A stretch of 64,000 bases of DNA from Scleromitrula shiraiana (Eukaryota; Ascomycota; Leotiomycetes; Helotiales; Sclerotiniaceae), in assembly GCA_028455995.1 (NCBI GenBank), contig JABELC010000006.1, positions 2,418,001 through 2,482,000 on the forward strand. The letters are read 5' to 3'. The notes below the pieces were generated by a model. That model worked only from the letters and a program-made list of their open reading frames with translations. It ran no database searches and was not told the DNA's origin. The position numbers and the translations under genes were made by a program. Shown here one piece after another: positions 37,090-47,922 of the stretch. The number at the start of each line of letters is the position of its first letter. The first letter of the stretch is position 1.

Positions 37090-38800
37090 CTACTCAAAAG
37101 ACATCTTCTTTCCGGAGAAGTCACCGAATCCACCACGGTTAGTGCTTCCACCACGTCCGCCACGGGCACCTCCACGTCCGCCACCTCGTCCTCCACGGTC
37201 AAAGCCACCTCTTCCGCCACCACGTCCACCTCCACGTCCTCCACGGTCGAAACCACCACGTCCACCTCCTCTGCCTCCACGGCCACCACCTTCACTGCGG
37301 TCTGGGCGGGGAGTAGCATAGTCAAGTCTGACTGGGCGACCAGCGATATCTGCACCCATCATAGCATCATAGGCAGCAGTGGCATCTTCAACGGAACCGA
37401 AGGTAACGTATCCAAATCCCTTAGGGTTACCAGTTTCCCTAAAAAAAAGTTAGTACATGGTATAGGATGGTGGTAAAAGGATGAACTTACTGGTCGGTAG
37501 GAAGTCTGACATTGACGACAGTTCCGTGGGCACCGAAAGCCTCACCGACAACGTTCTCATCAGCATCGAATGAGAGATTACCGAGGAAGAGAGTGTCGGA
37601 AGGTGGGTTCTTGGCATCACCATATTGTTGAGCACGGTTGTTAGCACGCTCCTTTGGTGCGGTGTTATCACGAGGAGTTGAGAAATCAACATTAGCTTCA
37701 CGACCATCAATGAGAGCACCCTTCTTGGCGGCAAGAGCAGCAGCAGCATCGGATGACTTGGCGAACTCAACGTAACCGAAACCCTTGGAGCGTCCAGTGG
37801 CTTTGTCGCTGATGACACGAGCACCGGTGATCTCACCGAACTCCTCGAACTCACGGTAGAGCCACTCATCATCAATGTTCCAGCTCAAGTTACCAACGAA
37901 CAAGTTCTTAACACCAGTATCATCAGATCCCTCCTCAGTCTTTGTCTTCTTGGCAGATGCTTCAGGTTCATCTTCAGCCTTGCGCTTCTTGGATGGAGCT
38001 TCGGCGGCGGACTCGGCCTCTTCGCTGTCAGAGTCAGAAGAGTCGGATCCGGATTCCTCCTCACTGTCGGAAGAATCAGAGCTACCGGACTCATCGTCAG
38101 ATTCCTGTAGAACAAATGTTAGTTGACTGCGACGACAATCATAATAAAAGAGGAGGACAGGATATGAAGTACTTACAGTAGCCTTGGCAACTGCCTTAGC
38201 AGCACCGTTAACAGCACCATTGACCTTAGCCTTTCCGGCATCGACAACCTTCTTGGCAGCATCCTTTACAGCAGCGGCTGTGGTAGCTTCCTCCTCGGAA
38301 TCGGAGTCGGAATCGCTAGAGTCGCTATCTTCACTATCAGACGCAGCAGCTTTCTTGGCAGGCTTTGCGGGTTCAGAGTCAGTTTCAGAGGACTCAGATT
38401 CGGATTCGGACTCTGATTGAGATGAATCAGAGGAGTCAGAGGATTCTACCTCTTTCTTGTCGGCGACCTTTCCGTTGGTCTTTCCATTGGCCTTGGCTTT
38501 TGGGACGGGCTTTGCCTCTTCTTCAGATTCGGATTCGGACTCGGAGCCGGATGAGGACTCAGAAGCACTAGCCGACTCGGATTCACTATCAGATGATGAT
38601 GGAGTAGCAGCCTTCTTCTTGGAGGATTTTGGTGCTGGCTTTGTTGCTTTGGCAGCAGAAACCTTTGCAGTCTGTTTTGATTTAGCTTTTGGTGTTTGAG
38701 ATGGTTTAATCACAGCTGCATTTTTAACAGCTGAGAGTGGTGGTTTGACCTCAGTCTTCTTGGTAGCCTTAGTAGCCTTTGGTTCCTTGGTCTTGGCCAT
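37090..38800 (-). CDS. NSR1: Nucleolin/Nsr1-type nucleolar RNA-binding protein
   Basis: Three minus-strand exons are read: 38177-38800, 37491-38104 and 37090-37438 (528 residues). The N-terminal half is Lys/Ala-rich with several long acidic Ser/Asp/Glu tracts typical of nucleolin, gar2 and Nsr1. Two RRM domains follow, with RNP motifs NLFVGNLSW with GFGYVEF, and TLFLGNLSF with GFGYVTF. The protein ends in an RGG/GGRGG tail with repeated GGFDRGGRGG units. Proteins of this layout act in pre-rRNA processing and small-subunit assembly in the nucleolus. The acidic tracts are likely CK2 targets and the RGG tail likely arginine-methylated (family knowledge). The gene is divergent from the complex I subunit gene at 39386. 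Confidence 0.93.
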
Positions 38801-39385
38801 TTTGAACTTGATTTTTTTTCTTCTTTTCTTTTGTAGAAAAGTTAAGGTAGGGGGAATGGAAGGTAGAGGGTAGAAAAATGAACTCAAATTATGATATTGA
38901 GAGAGAAGAAATCCGAAGAAATCCAAAAAGAAGAGATGAAGTTGATGGAAAAAAGGTGAAGAAAAAAAGATGTAGAGTTGATGGGAGAAAGAGATCTTAA
39001 AAGGATTTGGGAAGAGCTCTTATCTGAAATTTTTTTTTTTCAATTGCGCTAACGATAAAAGATAGTATGAGCTAGGATGTCACGGCTATCAAACTTTTTT
39101 TTTTTCTTCCTTAGGCCCATAATAAGGCGTGACTTGCTTAACTCTCAGTCATTATGTAAGCATTTCAAAATAGCTTCAAGGTACATACATGGGCGGCAAG
39201 TCGGCTCAATAATCCAAAAGATCTAAAGAGAATAAAGGAAATAATTGCATCTCACAACCCGCACAAGTATAGCGGCCATTTAAATCCCATAATTACCGAT
39301 CCTTCCACGTCGACCCATTGATTTACTCTACTCGAATTGATCGAAGTTCATCGAAACTTTGGTACTGACTCCCTCTTCTTACACA
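38801..39385. promoter_or_regulatory. Shared intergenic region of divergent nucleolin and complex I genes
   Basis: 585 bp separate the two start codons. It holds T-rich tracts at 39030-39041 and 39093-39105 and pyrimidine-rich leaders on both sides. No named binding site is claimed. Confidence 0.45.
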
Positions 39386-39836
39386 ATGGCCCCAACTCCA
39401 GAATCCGCTGCATTCCTCGCAAAGAAACCTACAGTACCTCCAACCTTTGATGGTGTCGACTACGATGATACAGCAAGATTGAAGCAAGCACAGGATGCTG
39501 TCATTAGAGAACAATGGGTCAGGAGTATGATGGCGCGATTGGTTAGAGAAGAGTTAGGGAAATGTTATTATAAGGAGGGAGTAAATCATTTGGAGAAGTG
39601 CGGTACATTAAGAGGTAAGCTTTGATATATGAAATAGATGGGTTCATCGTGTACTCGCAAGACAACTCGGAGGGTATGCGATCATGAACGAATTTTGGCT
39701 ATGTTATGGGAATGGTCTATGATTTCGAGTTTGTGGACTAATTAGTATGATTGTAGATCGATACTTTGAATTATTGAAGGAATCAAAGATTAGAGGATAC
39801 TTATTTCAACAACAAAACTACATCAAAAAGGATTAA
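39386..39836 (+). CDS. Mitochondrial complex I accessory subunit (12-kDa, PDSW/NDUFB10-like)
   Basis: Two exons are read: 39386-39614 and 39757-39836 (102 residues). The sequence MAPTPESAAFLAKKPTVPPT followed by REQWVRSMMARLVREELGKC and EGVNHLEKCG is what I recall for the fungal 12-kDa NADH:ubiquinone oxidoreductase subunit related to animal NDUFB10. The second exon gives DRYFELLKESKIRGYLFQQQ and a Lys-rich end. It is an accessory subunit of the membrane arm, imported without a classical cleavable presequence. The exact subunit name is from memory and should be checked. Confidence 0.85.
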
Positions 39837-40387
39837 AATGGTTTAGAATATTGTGGTTAGAAAGCTGATGGTTGAGAGTTGATGGTCGGGGTTTGTGGGA
39901 TTGTGGTTGAGATATGAACCGGGCGCGAACCAATGGAAATGGAAGCTGGATTCAGGACATAAGGATTGGGAAAACTAGAAGACTCAATATCTTCACCGTC
40001 TTCTACCCCTTAATGAAGTATCAAGAGCTTCATATGTCCACAATCCAATGTAAATACAAAATCTTGTACAACCACCACCCACTCTATGATTTAAAAACCT
40101 GTGAAGTTAGCTGCTATATCTATCATTGAATGATTATTGTATCTTTTGGAACTGAAAGATGGCCCAATTCCAATATCCCTTTTCCAACTGTCAATTATTC
40201 CAAGCCATGAACTTGACAGTAACAACCTAGAATCTATGATACCCCTCAAAAATTCCCCACTCAATAATTTGATATTACCCGCACTCCCGGTCCACTGCGG
40301 TCCCCGTACCAAATTCCAAAAAAATAATTCCCCAATCCCAATATCAAATCCATCTTAACCCTCCAATCCGCCCTCCCACCACCCAAA
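39837..40387. other. Intergenic region
   Basis: No gene is seen. It becomes C-rich from about 40260, as the leader of the following ribosomal protein gene. Confidence 0.5.
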
Positions 40388-41124
40388 ATGATCTGTTCAC
40401 GGTGTCTCGGACGCAACACCCTCCTGCGCATAACCCCTCGCACCTTCTCTACCACCTCCCTCCTCTTCCAAACCACCCCTCCATCAACCACTCCCTCATC
40501 CCCACGAACCCAAGGTCCCCCCAGCGCAACCTCCACCGGAATCGCCCAACCGTTCTCTACACCCCTCAGTCCCTCCCCTTCATCTCTGGGTATATCTTCC
40601 CAGCCCGCGAAGAAAACCACTCCGCTTCCTGTATCGAGCGCACCTGAGGGGGTAGTTCTAAAGGGATTGAATTTCTTAAAGGGAAGAAATGATCCCGTTG
40701 CGTTGAAGGAGGAGGAATATCCCGCGTGGTTGTGGCATTGTTTGGATGAGAAGGTAGATGCTGAGGGGGAGGATGGAACTGGGGATGAATTTTGTGAGTT
40801 ATTTTCTTTTTCTCTCCATTGTCAAATTTGCCATCTACGATAAAACAAACGAAAAGCAAGGCAAAAAGCTAATATATATTCCCTCCAGCCAAATCCAAGA
40901 AACTCCGACGAAAAGCAGCAAAAGCGAAACGCAAGGCAGAAGAGAGGGCTCTAGCAATGGGCGATACAAGTTCACTAGAAATCAAGGTTCCGTTCCAGCA
41001 ACAGAGTATCGATTTAGCGGAAGAGGGACCAGAAGCTTTGGAGCAGAGAGAGGAATTGAGCAGGGCGATGAGGAGGGAGAGGAGGGCGGGTATTAAGGAG
41101 AAGAATTACTTGAGGGGTTTGTAA
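40388..41124 (+). CDS. MRPL37: Mitochondrial large-subunit ribosomal protein mL54 (MRPL37)
   Basis: Two exons are read: 40388-40793 and 40889-41124 (213 residues). The N-terminus (CSRCLGRNTLLRITPRTFST) is an Arg/Ser-rich mitochondrial presequence, followed by a Ser/Thr/Pro-rich linker. The conserved mL54 core is VLKGLNFLKGRNDPVALK with EEEYPAWLWHCLDEK. The second exon adds the basic SKSKKLRRKAAKAKRK block and the KEKNYLRGL ending. The protein is part of the mitochondrial 54S subunit. Confidence 0.9.
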
Positions 41125-41562
41125 ATTTGATGCAGACGGTGTGAGTAGGGTTAAGACAAGATGGGTGGGGATATGCAGGACAGATGGTGGCATGGAGTAT
41201 TGTATCATCTATATGTGTGTATGTGTATATGCATATTGTAAAAATTGGGATTTAATTCCTGTATTATATGATCTAACCCAAAAGTACATCAGCTCATTGA
41301 CTGCTCGTCAGAGTGAGTGATATAAAAAATCAAGATATCTTGGCCTCAAGGCCTGCATCATTTGAGCCATGCTATGCATTTTAATCTTCCCTTAGACATC
41401 CAGCCTAATTCCAAAAAGACATTCTCATGGCAATGCACCCCGATTTGAAACCCCCATGAATAAAATCATAGACACCAAACCTTATGTATAACCATAACAT
41501 AAGTGGAAACGCCGGGATATCATCCGAACCATTTATAATCTACAAAGAAGAAAAGAAATTCT
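41125..41562. other. Intergenic region between convergent genes
   Basis: The 3' flanks of the mL54 and TAF7 genes. A TGTGTATGTGTATATG stretch lies near 41216. Nothing else of note. Confidence 0.5.
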
Positions 41563-43164
41563 TCAATCTTCTTCCGCCACTCCTACAGCTGCAGATTTCT
41601 TAAGCTCCAATTCTGCCTTAAGCTTCCTTGCGTTGTCCTCAAGTCTCCTGCGTAGAATAGGGTTATTCTGGATTGCCAACTGTGCCTGTACACCCGCGAT
41701 CTGTCTTTCCAAATCCATTATATCTTCTCTAGCCTCCTGTATACGAGCAATTCTAGCTTTCTCGTCCTCGTCAATACCTTCTCCACCGTTCTGCTCGTCG
41801 CCACTTTCAGCCTCCTCCATTGATTCATCGCCACTATCATCTTCATCTTCATCCTCTTCAGCTGCAGCTGGTGTTTCGCCTTGTAACATAGACGGAGTGA
41901 CTGCAACGCCAGACATAGGTGTTGCGGCTGCTTCGAACTGTTCTGCTTCCATAGCTGCTTCTAAATCTGCTGCCAAATCCGCTTCAAGATCAGCTGACAT
42001 GGTGTTATCATGCGCGCTTTGGTCGTTCATTTGTCCAAAGCAGCCATCGTCAGCTTCTCCTTCAGCATCTTCTTCGCCGGAATATTCGCCTCCATCACCC
42101 TCAAATCCATCACTTCCTGGACTAAATGCTTGACTGAGCCTCTCTTCGGGTTGGATGACTTGGTATGTAGATGAGATTGCTTTCCTGTCTTCCTCAAGTA
42201 GTTTCTCGACAGCTTCTTCCACAGCCTCAATTGCGGTTCTGCTAATACGCTTTCTGAATCGACGTTTTCGTACAAAATGCATTGGTGGAGTTAGACCGTG
42301 CGGGTATTGAAAGGTTTGTGGATCAACGATCTTAGGCAACTCGATAGTTTTTGCTTCTTCTTCTTTGGAAACTCGTGCGAAAATCCAGAGCATTTGACAA
42401 ATATCGGCACTCTTCCACCATCCTCTTCTGTCCCAACTCTTCATTCCCTCAATTATACAAGGTAGGTCGACAAGGGTAGCAGCATAGACATTGCCACGGA
42501 TCGTAACGCATGCACGTCGGCCCTCAGCATGAAAGAATTTCATTTGTACATCTGCGCCGCCTTTCGACCTGGATTCACCGACCTTCTTTTCGCTAATCAT
42601 TTGTCGAAGATAATCGCAGTCATCGCCAGGTATCATCCGTAAAACAAATTGTTCCTCAATCGCAGGATCTCTCTCGGTATCACTAGCTTCTGAATCATAT
42701 CCCTCTCCAAGTGGCCGCTTTGGTGGCTTTCCTTTGAGCTTTGCTTTTAATTGTATGGGTGTTTTTGGAACACCATTTGCGCTCAATGGGCCAACGCTAA
42801 CTCGGTTGTTGAGCTTATTCGATAATATGTTGATTTTGACTTTCTTCTTCAGAGGTTCACCAGTAGGGTTTATTCTGGGGGCTACATTAATAGTGTCGTC
42901 ATCGCTATCATCTTCCTCTTTAATACGTTTGCGACTCTCAGAGAGTTTCTTAGTAGGTTTGGGCGCTCGACCCGCTTTCGTTGTTTTCGGCTTCGATGAT
43001 TCAGAGGAAGGTGTAGGAGGAATCGCGGGTTTGGTATTGAACTTGAACTTCGGCTTTGAACCTCCTGGTGTAAGTGCAATAGGTGTTGTAGATGAAGGAG
43101 GGTTCATTGCTCCACTACTACCACCAACTCCATTCAGATTCAACTTTAATTTTAAGCCGCTCAT
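41563..43164 (-). CDS. TAF7: Transcription initiation factor TFIID subunit 7 (TAF7)
   Basis: A single exon of 533 residues. A disordered basic N-terminus is followed by the TAFII55 domain at about 165-310: AIEEQFVLRMIPGDDCDYLR, then RRACVTIRGNVYAATLVDLP, CIIEGMKSWDRRGWWKSADI and CQMLWIFARV. A PHGLTPPMHFVRKRRFRKR segment, typical of the family, comes next. The C-terminal third is very acidic and ends in a coiled coil (RIARIQEAREDIMDLERQIA). TAF7 binds TAF1 in TFIID and controls its acetyltransferase activity. The gene is complete and divergent from the TAF3 gene. Confidence 0.93.
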   Translation of the reverse strand: MSGLKLKLNLNGVGGSSGAMNPPSSTTPIALTPGGSKPKFKFNTKPAIPPTPSSESSKPKTTKAGRAPKPTKKLSESRKRIKEEDDSDDDTINVAPRINPTGEPLKKKVKINILSNKLNNRVSVGPLSANGVPKTPIQLKAKLKGKPPKRPLGEGYDSEASDTERDPAIEEQFVLRMIPGDDCDYLRQMISEKKVGESRSKGGADVQMKFFHAEGRRACVTIRGNVYAATLVDLPCIIEGMKSWDRRGWWKSADICQMLWIFARVSKEEEAKTIELPKIVDPQTFQYPHGLTPPMHFVRKRRFRKRISRTAIEAVEEAVEKLLEEDRKAISSTYQVIQPEERLSQAFSPGSDGFEGDGGEYSGEEDAEGEADDGCFGQMNDQSAHDNTMSADLEADLAADLEAAMEAEQFEAAATPMSGVAVTPSMLQGETPAAAEEDEDEDDSGDESMEEAESGDEQNGGEGIDEDEKARIARIQEAREDIMDLERQIAGVQAQLAIQNNPILRRRLEDNARKLKAELELKKSAAVGVAEED

Positions 43165-43569
43165 CTTGAAAAATGCTTGGTATTGCGCATCTGTCGTGAG
43201 TAAAGTGATATATTTCTGTCGCGTCTAAATAATTAAATCGTGGCCGTTAGAATGCTCAAAATTGAGAAACTGCTGTTTATGAGTTGTATTGAATCAAGAG
43301 GGGAGGGAAGCTCTGGAATTTGATCTGGGAGAATTCTCCGGCAACCGTAACAAACTATTGACGCATCTTTCTTTCCTTTTTGGTACGTTTGCGATTCAGA
43401 TAATATTATTGCTTAATATTCACCATTAAAAAGAAACCCAATACAATACAATCAGAGGCTCATATTCACCATCTCACAATGTTGGAAAGTCTCATTTGAT
43501 TATCATGGTATCATTCATATATATCGCGCCTTGAACTTGACTTTCGCGCTTTACAGCGCAAAATTCATT
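43165..43569. promoter_or_regulatory. Bidirectional promoter region between TAF7 and TAF3
   Basis: 405 bp separate the two start codons. It includes TTGCGATTC and ATTAAATCGTGGCCG segments but no strong TATA box close to either start. Shared regulation of the two TFIID subunits is inference. Confidence 0.5.
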
Positions 43570-44243
43570 ATGGCAACTCCGCAAGCTCTTCATCACTCCC
43601 TCTTACGTCCTTGTGTTTTACACATTCTTCGCGCAGCAGGTTATCACTCTACCAAGTCATCTGTACTCGACACGGTGACAGACTTGGCGGCTCGCTACAT
43701 GTATCTGCTTGCACAATCAACAGCGGCGCATGCAGATCTAAACCACACCGAACTAGATATTACTATACAAGATGTTCGAATGGCAATGCAGGATTGTGGG
43801 GCTTTAATGCCAGAAAAAGTTTTAGAAGAACAAGAATTCGACGGAGTAGAAGATACTAGAGGTGTGGATGATTTTTTAGCCTGGGCGACTGGGGAAGGGA
43901 ATAAGGAAATCAGACGAATTGCTCTTGGAGATGGACAGGAGGATTATCTCACTGGTAAGGGTAGTCTGTTTCATATCTCGTTGATCGCGCGGACTAACAT
44001 TCCATAGCCCTTAAAAAGAAACATAGTACTACGGATGAAGATTCACGATACCAAGGCACCTTATTGGGGAAGCCTACTGAACCTCGAATAGTCAAGGTGG
44101 AAGGTGGGGAAATATCAAGCGTGAAGGAATGGGCAGATCGATTAAAGACTTCGAAACGAGCATCTATAACACCTTCAACAGGGGAGGCATCTTCAGCACT
44201 TAGTTCGGTAGACGATGAAGCGATGGAAAATATGGAGTTCTAA
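43570..44243 (+). CDS. TAF3: TFIID subunit 3 (TAF3), histone-fold protein
   Basis: Two exons are read: 43570-43954 and 44008-44243 (206 residues). Residues 5-85 are a Bromo_TP histone fold: ALHHSLLRPCVLHILRAAGY, then SVLDTVTDLAARYMYLLAQS and ELDITIQDVRMAMQDCGAL. This matches fungal TAF3 (yeast Taf47). The C-terminal part (KEWADRLKTSKRAS) is short and no PHD finger is present, as is usual in fungi. An in-frame ATG 39 nt upstream exists, but 43570 gives the family-like MATPQALHH start. TAF3 pairs with TAF10 in TFIID (family knowledge). Confidence 0.88.
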
Positions 44244-44406
44244 TTGCATCGAGGATAATATGACCTTTTAGCATGGCGCTGGAGTTTGGGACACTTGGAA
44301 AATATAATACATGGTTGGTTGATGCCATTCAATGACCCTATCAACAACTTATATCGATGTGAAGTGTGCAATACCTCTGTTGATTGATTGAACAGTGATT
44401 TTCAAC

Positions 44407-44847
44407 TCATACGGATCCCAACCCCTCATTCTGAATTCTACCACCTGCCCCTCCATCCACATCCTGACCTTCTTGTCGTTGGGATTGAATCTTTTCCCTA
44501 GCAGCTTTCTGCTCTTCCTTCTGCCTATCCAAATCACTAGTCAGACTATTTTGTTCACCCCATCCAGCGTTCTTCTTATCAAACTGTGCAGCCATAACTT
44601 CTCCTTCACCCGGTGCCCTCATTTGCTCTCCCTCCAAATCCTCATTCTGTGGTCCGACCTTGGAACCGGGTAATGTAGCGTTACTGTCATCCGCATTATC
44701 TTTTGGATGATCTCCGTGACCCATTGCTGTAGCTGATCCTACCGACATCCCTGGAGTTGCAGTGCTTGGTGGATTCACATCTTTGTGACCGAATGTGGTA
44801 CCTGCTGGGGTAGAGTTGAGAGAGGATTGGTTTTGTGAGGCAGACAT
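44407..44847 (-). CDS. Small conserved fungal hydrophilic protein
   Basis: A single exon of 146 residues, hydrophilic with no membrane segment. A GEQMRAPGEGEVMAAQFDKK core and a NSLTSDLDRQKEEQKAAREK helix, followed by a Gly-rich tail, fit a group of ascomycete proteins of unknown function that I know only by appearance. No catalytic motif is seen. It is likely a disordered or stress-type protein, which is inference. Confidence 0.75.
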   Translation of the reverse strand: MSASQNQSSLNSTPAGTTFGHKDVNPPSTATPGMSVGSATAMGHGDHPKDNADDSNATLPGSKVGPQNEDLEGEQMRAPGEGEVMAAQFDKKNAGWGEQNSLTSDLDRQKEEQKAAREKIQSQRQEGQDVDGGAGGRIQNEGLGSV

Positions 44848-45439
44848 TATTTAGTTTGTTTGAGGGGAAGAAGTATAATTGAATGTAGAGGCAAGTAGAT
44901 GAGGTGTCGTAAGTGTTGATTGTTCCTTTCTTTTTGTGGATTGTAAGAGGATGAATGTATAATTGTGAGATGGAAGTGGAAGTTCTACATTTTGAAGGTT
45001 TACTTAAGTGGATAGTCTCAAGCTATAATCAGTACTACCATCAATGACGTAGATGAGGAAGCTATTCAAATTGGGCTTTAGAGAGGTATACGTTGACCTA
45101 ATTTTACCTTTAATGCAATCAATATCAATTAACCCCACCATACATATTTCATGATGGTTTCATAGGATTCCAACCACAACTTATTCTTTTTTCAACACTT
45201 CTCAATACTCTACAGGACTTTCTTTTAAACCGAAATTCTATGGGATATTGTTAATGTAATCACATCTACAACCTCGCCTCATAACTAAGCTAGAGTCTCT
45301 ACTGGAATTAGAAAACACAGAAGTTGTCAAAAGAGTGGTCACGGTCATCGCACAAAGAATCTCCCTCATCCGGTTCTTTCTATACGATCTCAAGGTCATG
45401 ATTTTATAAACCAAATCAAAAAATTTCAAGTCTTTAATC
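44848..45439. promoter_or_regulatory. Shared upstream region of divergent small protein and PalC genes
   Basis: 592 bp lie between divergent starts. It has pyrimidine-rich leaders near 45185-45235 and 45420-45435. No defined binding site is claimed. Confidence 0.4.
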
Positions 45440-46927
45440 ATGCCTTTCCCCTTTTCTCTTCCTACAACTTCATCCCTCTCATTTTCTACATACTTTACTA
45501 GCGATTCACATCCTTCCTTACCTTTATCCGCAAGTACATATCGTGGTGTTCTCCGTGATGTACTTAAAAAACACAAACGACTTCCAGCATCTCAACAATT
45601 ATCAAATCTATCTTCTATCGTTCAAGCGCTCAGCAACTATTTACCATATCTTCTAGCGCTAGATGCAGGTCTTTCATCACAGTCTCATGATTCTGAGCAT
45701 ATTGATACAATCCTCACATCAACACCAACCCTGGAATGGCGTCCCACCATATCTGAGCCTCCTGTTCCAGGACGGGAAATCCCACGACTTAAAATTCACT
45801 CTCTCGAATATGAGATTTACTTTGTACTTTCTACCCTAGCTTATACTCATGTACTGCTTTCGCGTTACTCGTTGCATGCTTTATATTCTTCAGCAAGTGC
45901 ATCTCCACCACCTGACCAACGAACAGCATGTATAAAAACTGCCACAGAGCAACTTTTGGTGGCTGCTTCAATTCACAACTATCTATTCACTCGTTCTTCA
46001 TCTATATCTTCTCCACCTCCATGTCCAGACATATCGACTCCTGTTTTTCGGGCACTCAGTAGTTTAGCATTGGCCGAGAGTACATTATTAGCTGTTCTGA
46101 AGGATGACCCATATCCAGCAGCAGTTCAACAGGATCGAAATAAGAATGATAAGGAATGGATGATCAAAGCTCCAGAAATGCCAAAAGTTCGTGCACATCT
46201 CTTTGCGAGATTGTGTTTAGCAGCAGCGGAGCATGCAGGGAATGCAGTGTCTATGCTAGGAGGAATGGGGAATGCGGGTAAAGGAAAGGTTGACGCGGAA
46301 CTATTGAGATATGTGGAGGATTTGAGAAGGGTTGGGAGAGGGAAGGCTTGCAGGTTCTTTGGTGTGGATGCCGAACTTGGTGGAAAGACAGGTGAGGGTA
46401 TTGGCTGGTTAAGAGCCGGTATGAGTGAACTTGGTATCGCAGTGAGCGATGAAGGAAAGAAGTCTGGTTTGGGGTTTGGCAGATTAAAGAAGGAGTGGAC
46501 AGAAAAGAGGGAGGATCGCAAAGTGGAGAAAGGAAAAGATTGGGGAAGTGATGCAGGTAAAGCGGAAGAAAGCAGAGTCTTGGAGATGCTGGAGAAGAAA
46601 TGGGTCAAGATGAATGATACTGTGAGCTTAATCATGATTAATTATATATATTGCTAATCTTAACCATAGATCGGCACCCAACTTATTCCATCCATGGGCA
46701 CCCTCATTTCAAATTTACCCTCGGGTCGCGAAATGCACACTCTAAAACCTTACAACCCACCATCACTGGATACTCAGATCCTTGAGCAAATGAGAGCACC
46801 ACCAGATCGAGCTGACAACTACGAAGAAGAGGATAGTTCAGACGACGAAGGCAAAAAGGGTTCGCATAGCCCTGTTGGGGCGTTCCCCGGCACAAAAGAA
46901 GATTATGCAGGAAACAACTATTTTTGA
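45440..46927 (+). CDS. palC: pH-response regulator PalC (BRO1 domain)
   Basis: Two exons are read: 45440-46621 and 46670-46927 (479 residues). The intron is 48 nt with a TGCTAAT branch site. The start MPFPFSLPTTSSLSFSTYF and the long alpha-helical BRO1-like region (IHSLEYEIYFVLSTLAYTHV, AATEHLLV-type helices, ACRFFGVDAELGGKTGEGIG, WLRAGMSELGI) match PalC. The second exon gives IGTQLIPSMGTLISNLPSGR and a family-like ending with YNPPSLD. PalC links ESCRT-III (Vps32) to the PalH/PalF sensing complex at the plasma membrane in alkaline-pH signalling to PacC. Confidence 0.9.
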
Positions 46928-47496
46928 GCAGTGTGAAACAAGATATTTCCAAACTACACTGCTATTTATGATATATCAGTTGAGCATTGAGGTTTGAGCA
47001 TTGAAAACCCTGTCAACGTTACACAATTTTGCAAACGAGATAGAAGCCAACACATCAAAAGGAGTAAAGCTTCCTGCAACTAGATCGCCATAGTTCTTCG
47101 TGTGCAACATTGAGGTTTGCAACAAATTGAATTTCTACTCTTTCTTTTCTTCCGAGTGGTAAGAATAGTGATCATAAGGCACTTTCCCCTCTCAGCTTAC
47201 ATGTGTGTGTACGTGTCAAATTACATGTGATGGATACGTGTGGAACCATCATCCATAAGTGATGTGGGGTGCATTCGATGGAATGCTGAAAATTGATCAA
47301 TCGAATATATATGACATTCTGATCGTCGTCCAATAGAAGGGGTGTTCATGAATTAGTGCCCCCTACTCACCGACCTAATTTGGCTGTGTCAGGTGACGCC
47401 GACACCATTAACTTCCATGCTTTACCAAATTCCTCATATGAGTGCGTCAACCGCGACATATCTTGAATAATTCCCAAGAAATTATGCTAGGATAGC
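46928..47496. other. Intergenic region
   Basis: No gene is seen. ACATGTGTGTGTACGTGTC and related GTGT/ACGT strings lie near 47199-47245. Confidence 0.5.
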
Positions 47497-47876
47497 TCAA
47501 CGCCCATTCATAGACTCTTTCTGACATTGTAAGTCCCTAGCATACGCATTTGCTGTTGCCATCTCTTCATCATTTGGTATGTTGACAACCATCAAATACA
47601 GAACGTTCTGTTTTCTGTTAGTAATCTTCCTCGTCTAACAAGAGCGTGTCGTGCATCTTGAAATATAGTACTTACAAAGCCTAAAATCTTCTTCGCGCCT
47701 TCCACCAAGGGATTGAGACCTCCAAACCCTCTACCGAATGCTCCTAATCCCCCAAGTCCCTCCAATCCTCTTCTATTCTCATTCTGCACTTGCTGTTCAT
47801 CTTTTGTGTTTTGAACTCTCTGTAAATGCTCTAGTAGAATTCTTCGACCCATGAACACCTTTCGTCCACCCGTCAT
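47497..47876 (-). CDS. Small two-exon gene of unknown function (103 residues)
   Basis: Minus-strand exons 47676-47876 and 47497-47607 are joined by a 68-nt GT-AG intron with a TACTAAC branch site just before the acceptor. Residues 1-50 are basic and Gln/Arg-rich (GRRILLEHLQRVQNTKDEQQ). A Gly-rich stretch GLGGLGAFGRGFGGL follows, then a short hydrophobic block completed by splicing (KKILGF joined to NVLYLMVVNI) and an acidic helix (PNDEEMATANAYARDLQCQK). The clean splice signals and the way the hydrophobic block runs across the junction argue for a real gene. I do not recognise the family. Confidence 0.6.
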
Positions 47877-47922
47877 ATCACTTCTCTTTCCACGAATCGC
47901 ATTCCATTTCGTACATTTGATA

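Noticed and set aside
38184..38699. Plus-strand Ser/Asp-rich frames opposite the nucleolin gene
   Set aside because: Antisense shadows of the acidic Ser/Asp/Glu repeats of the real gene.
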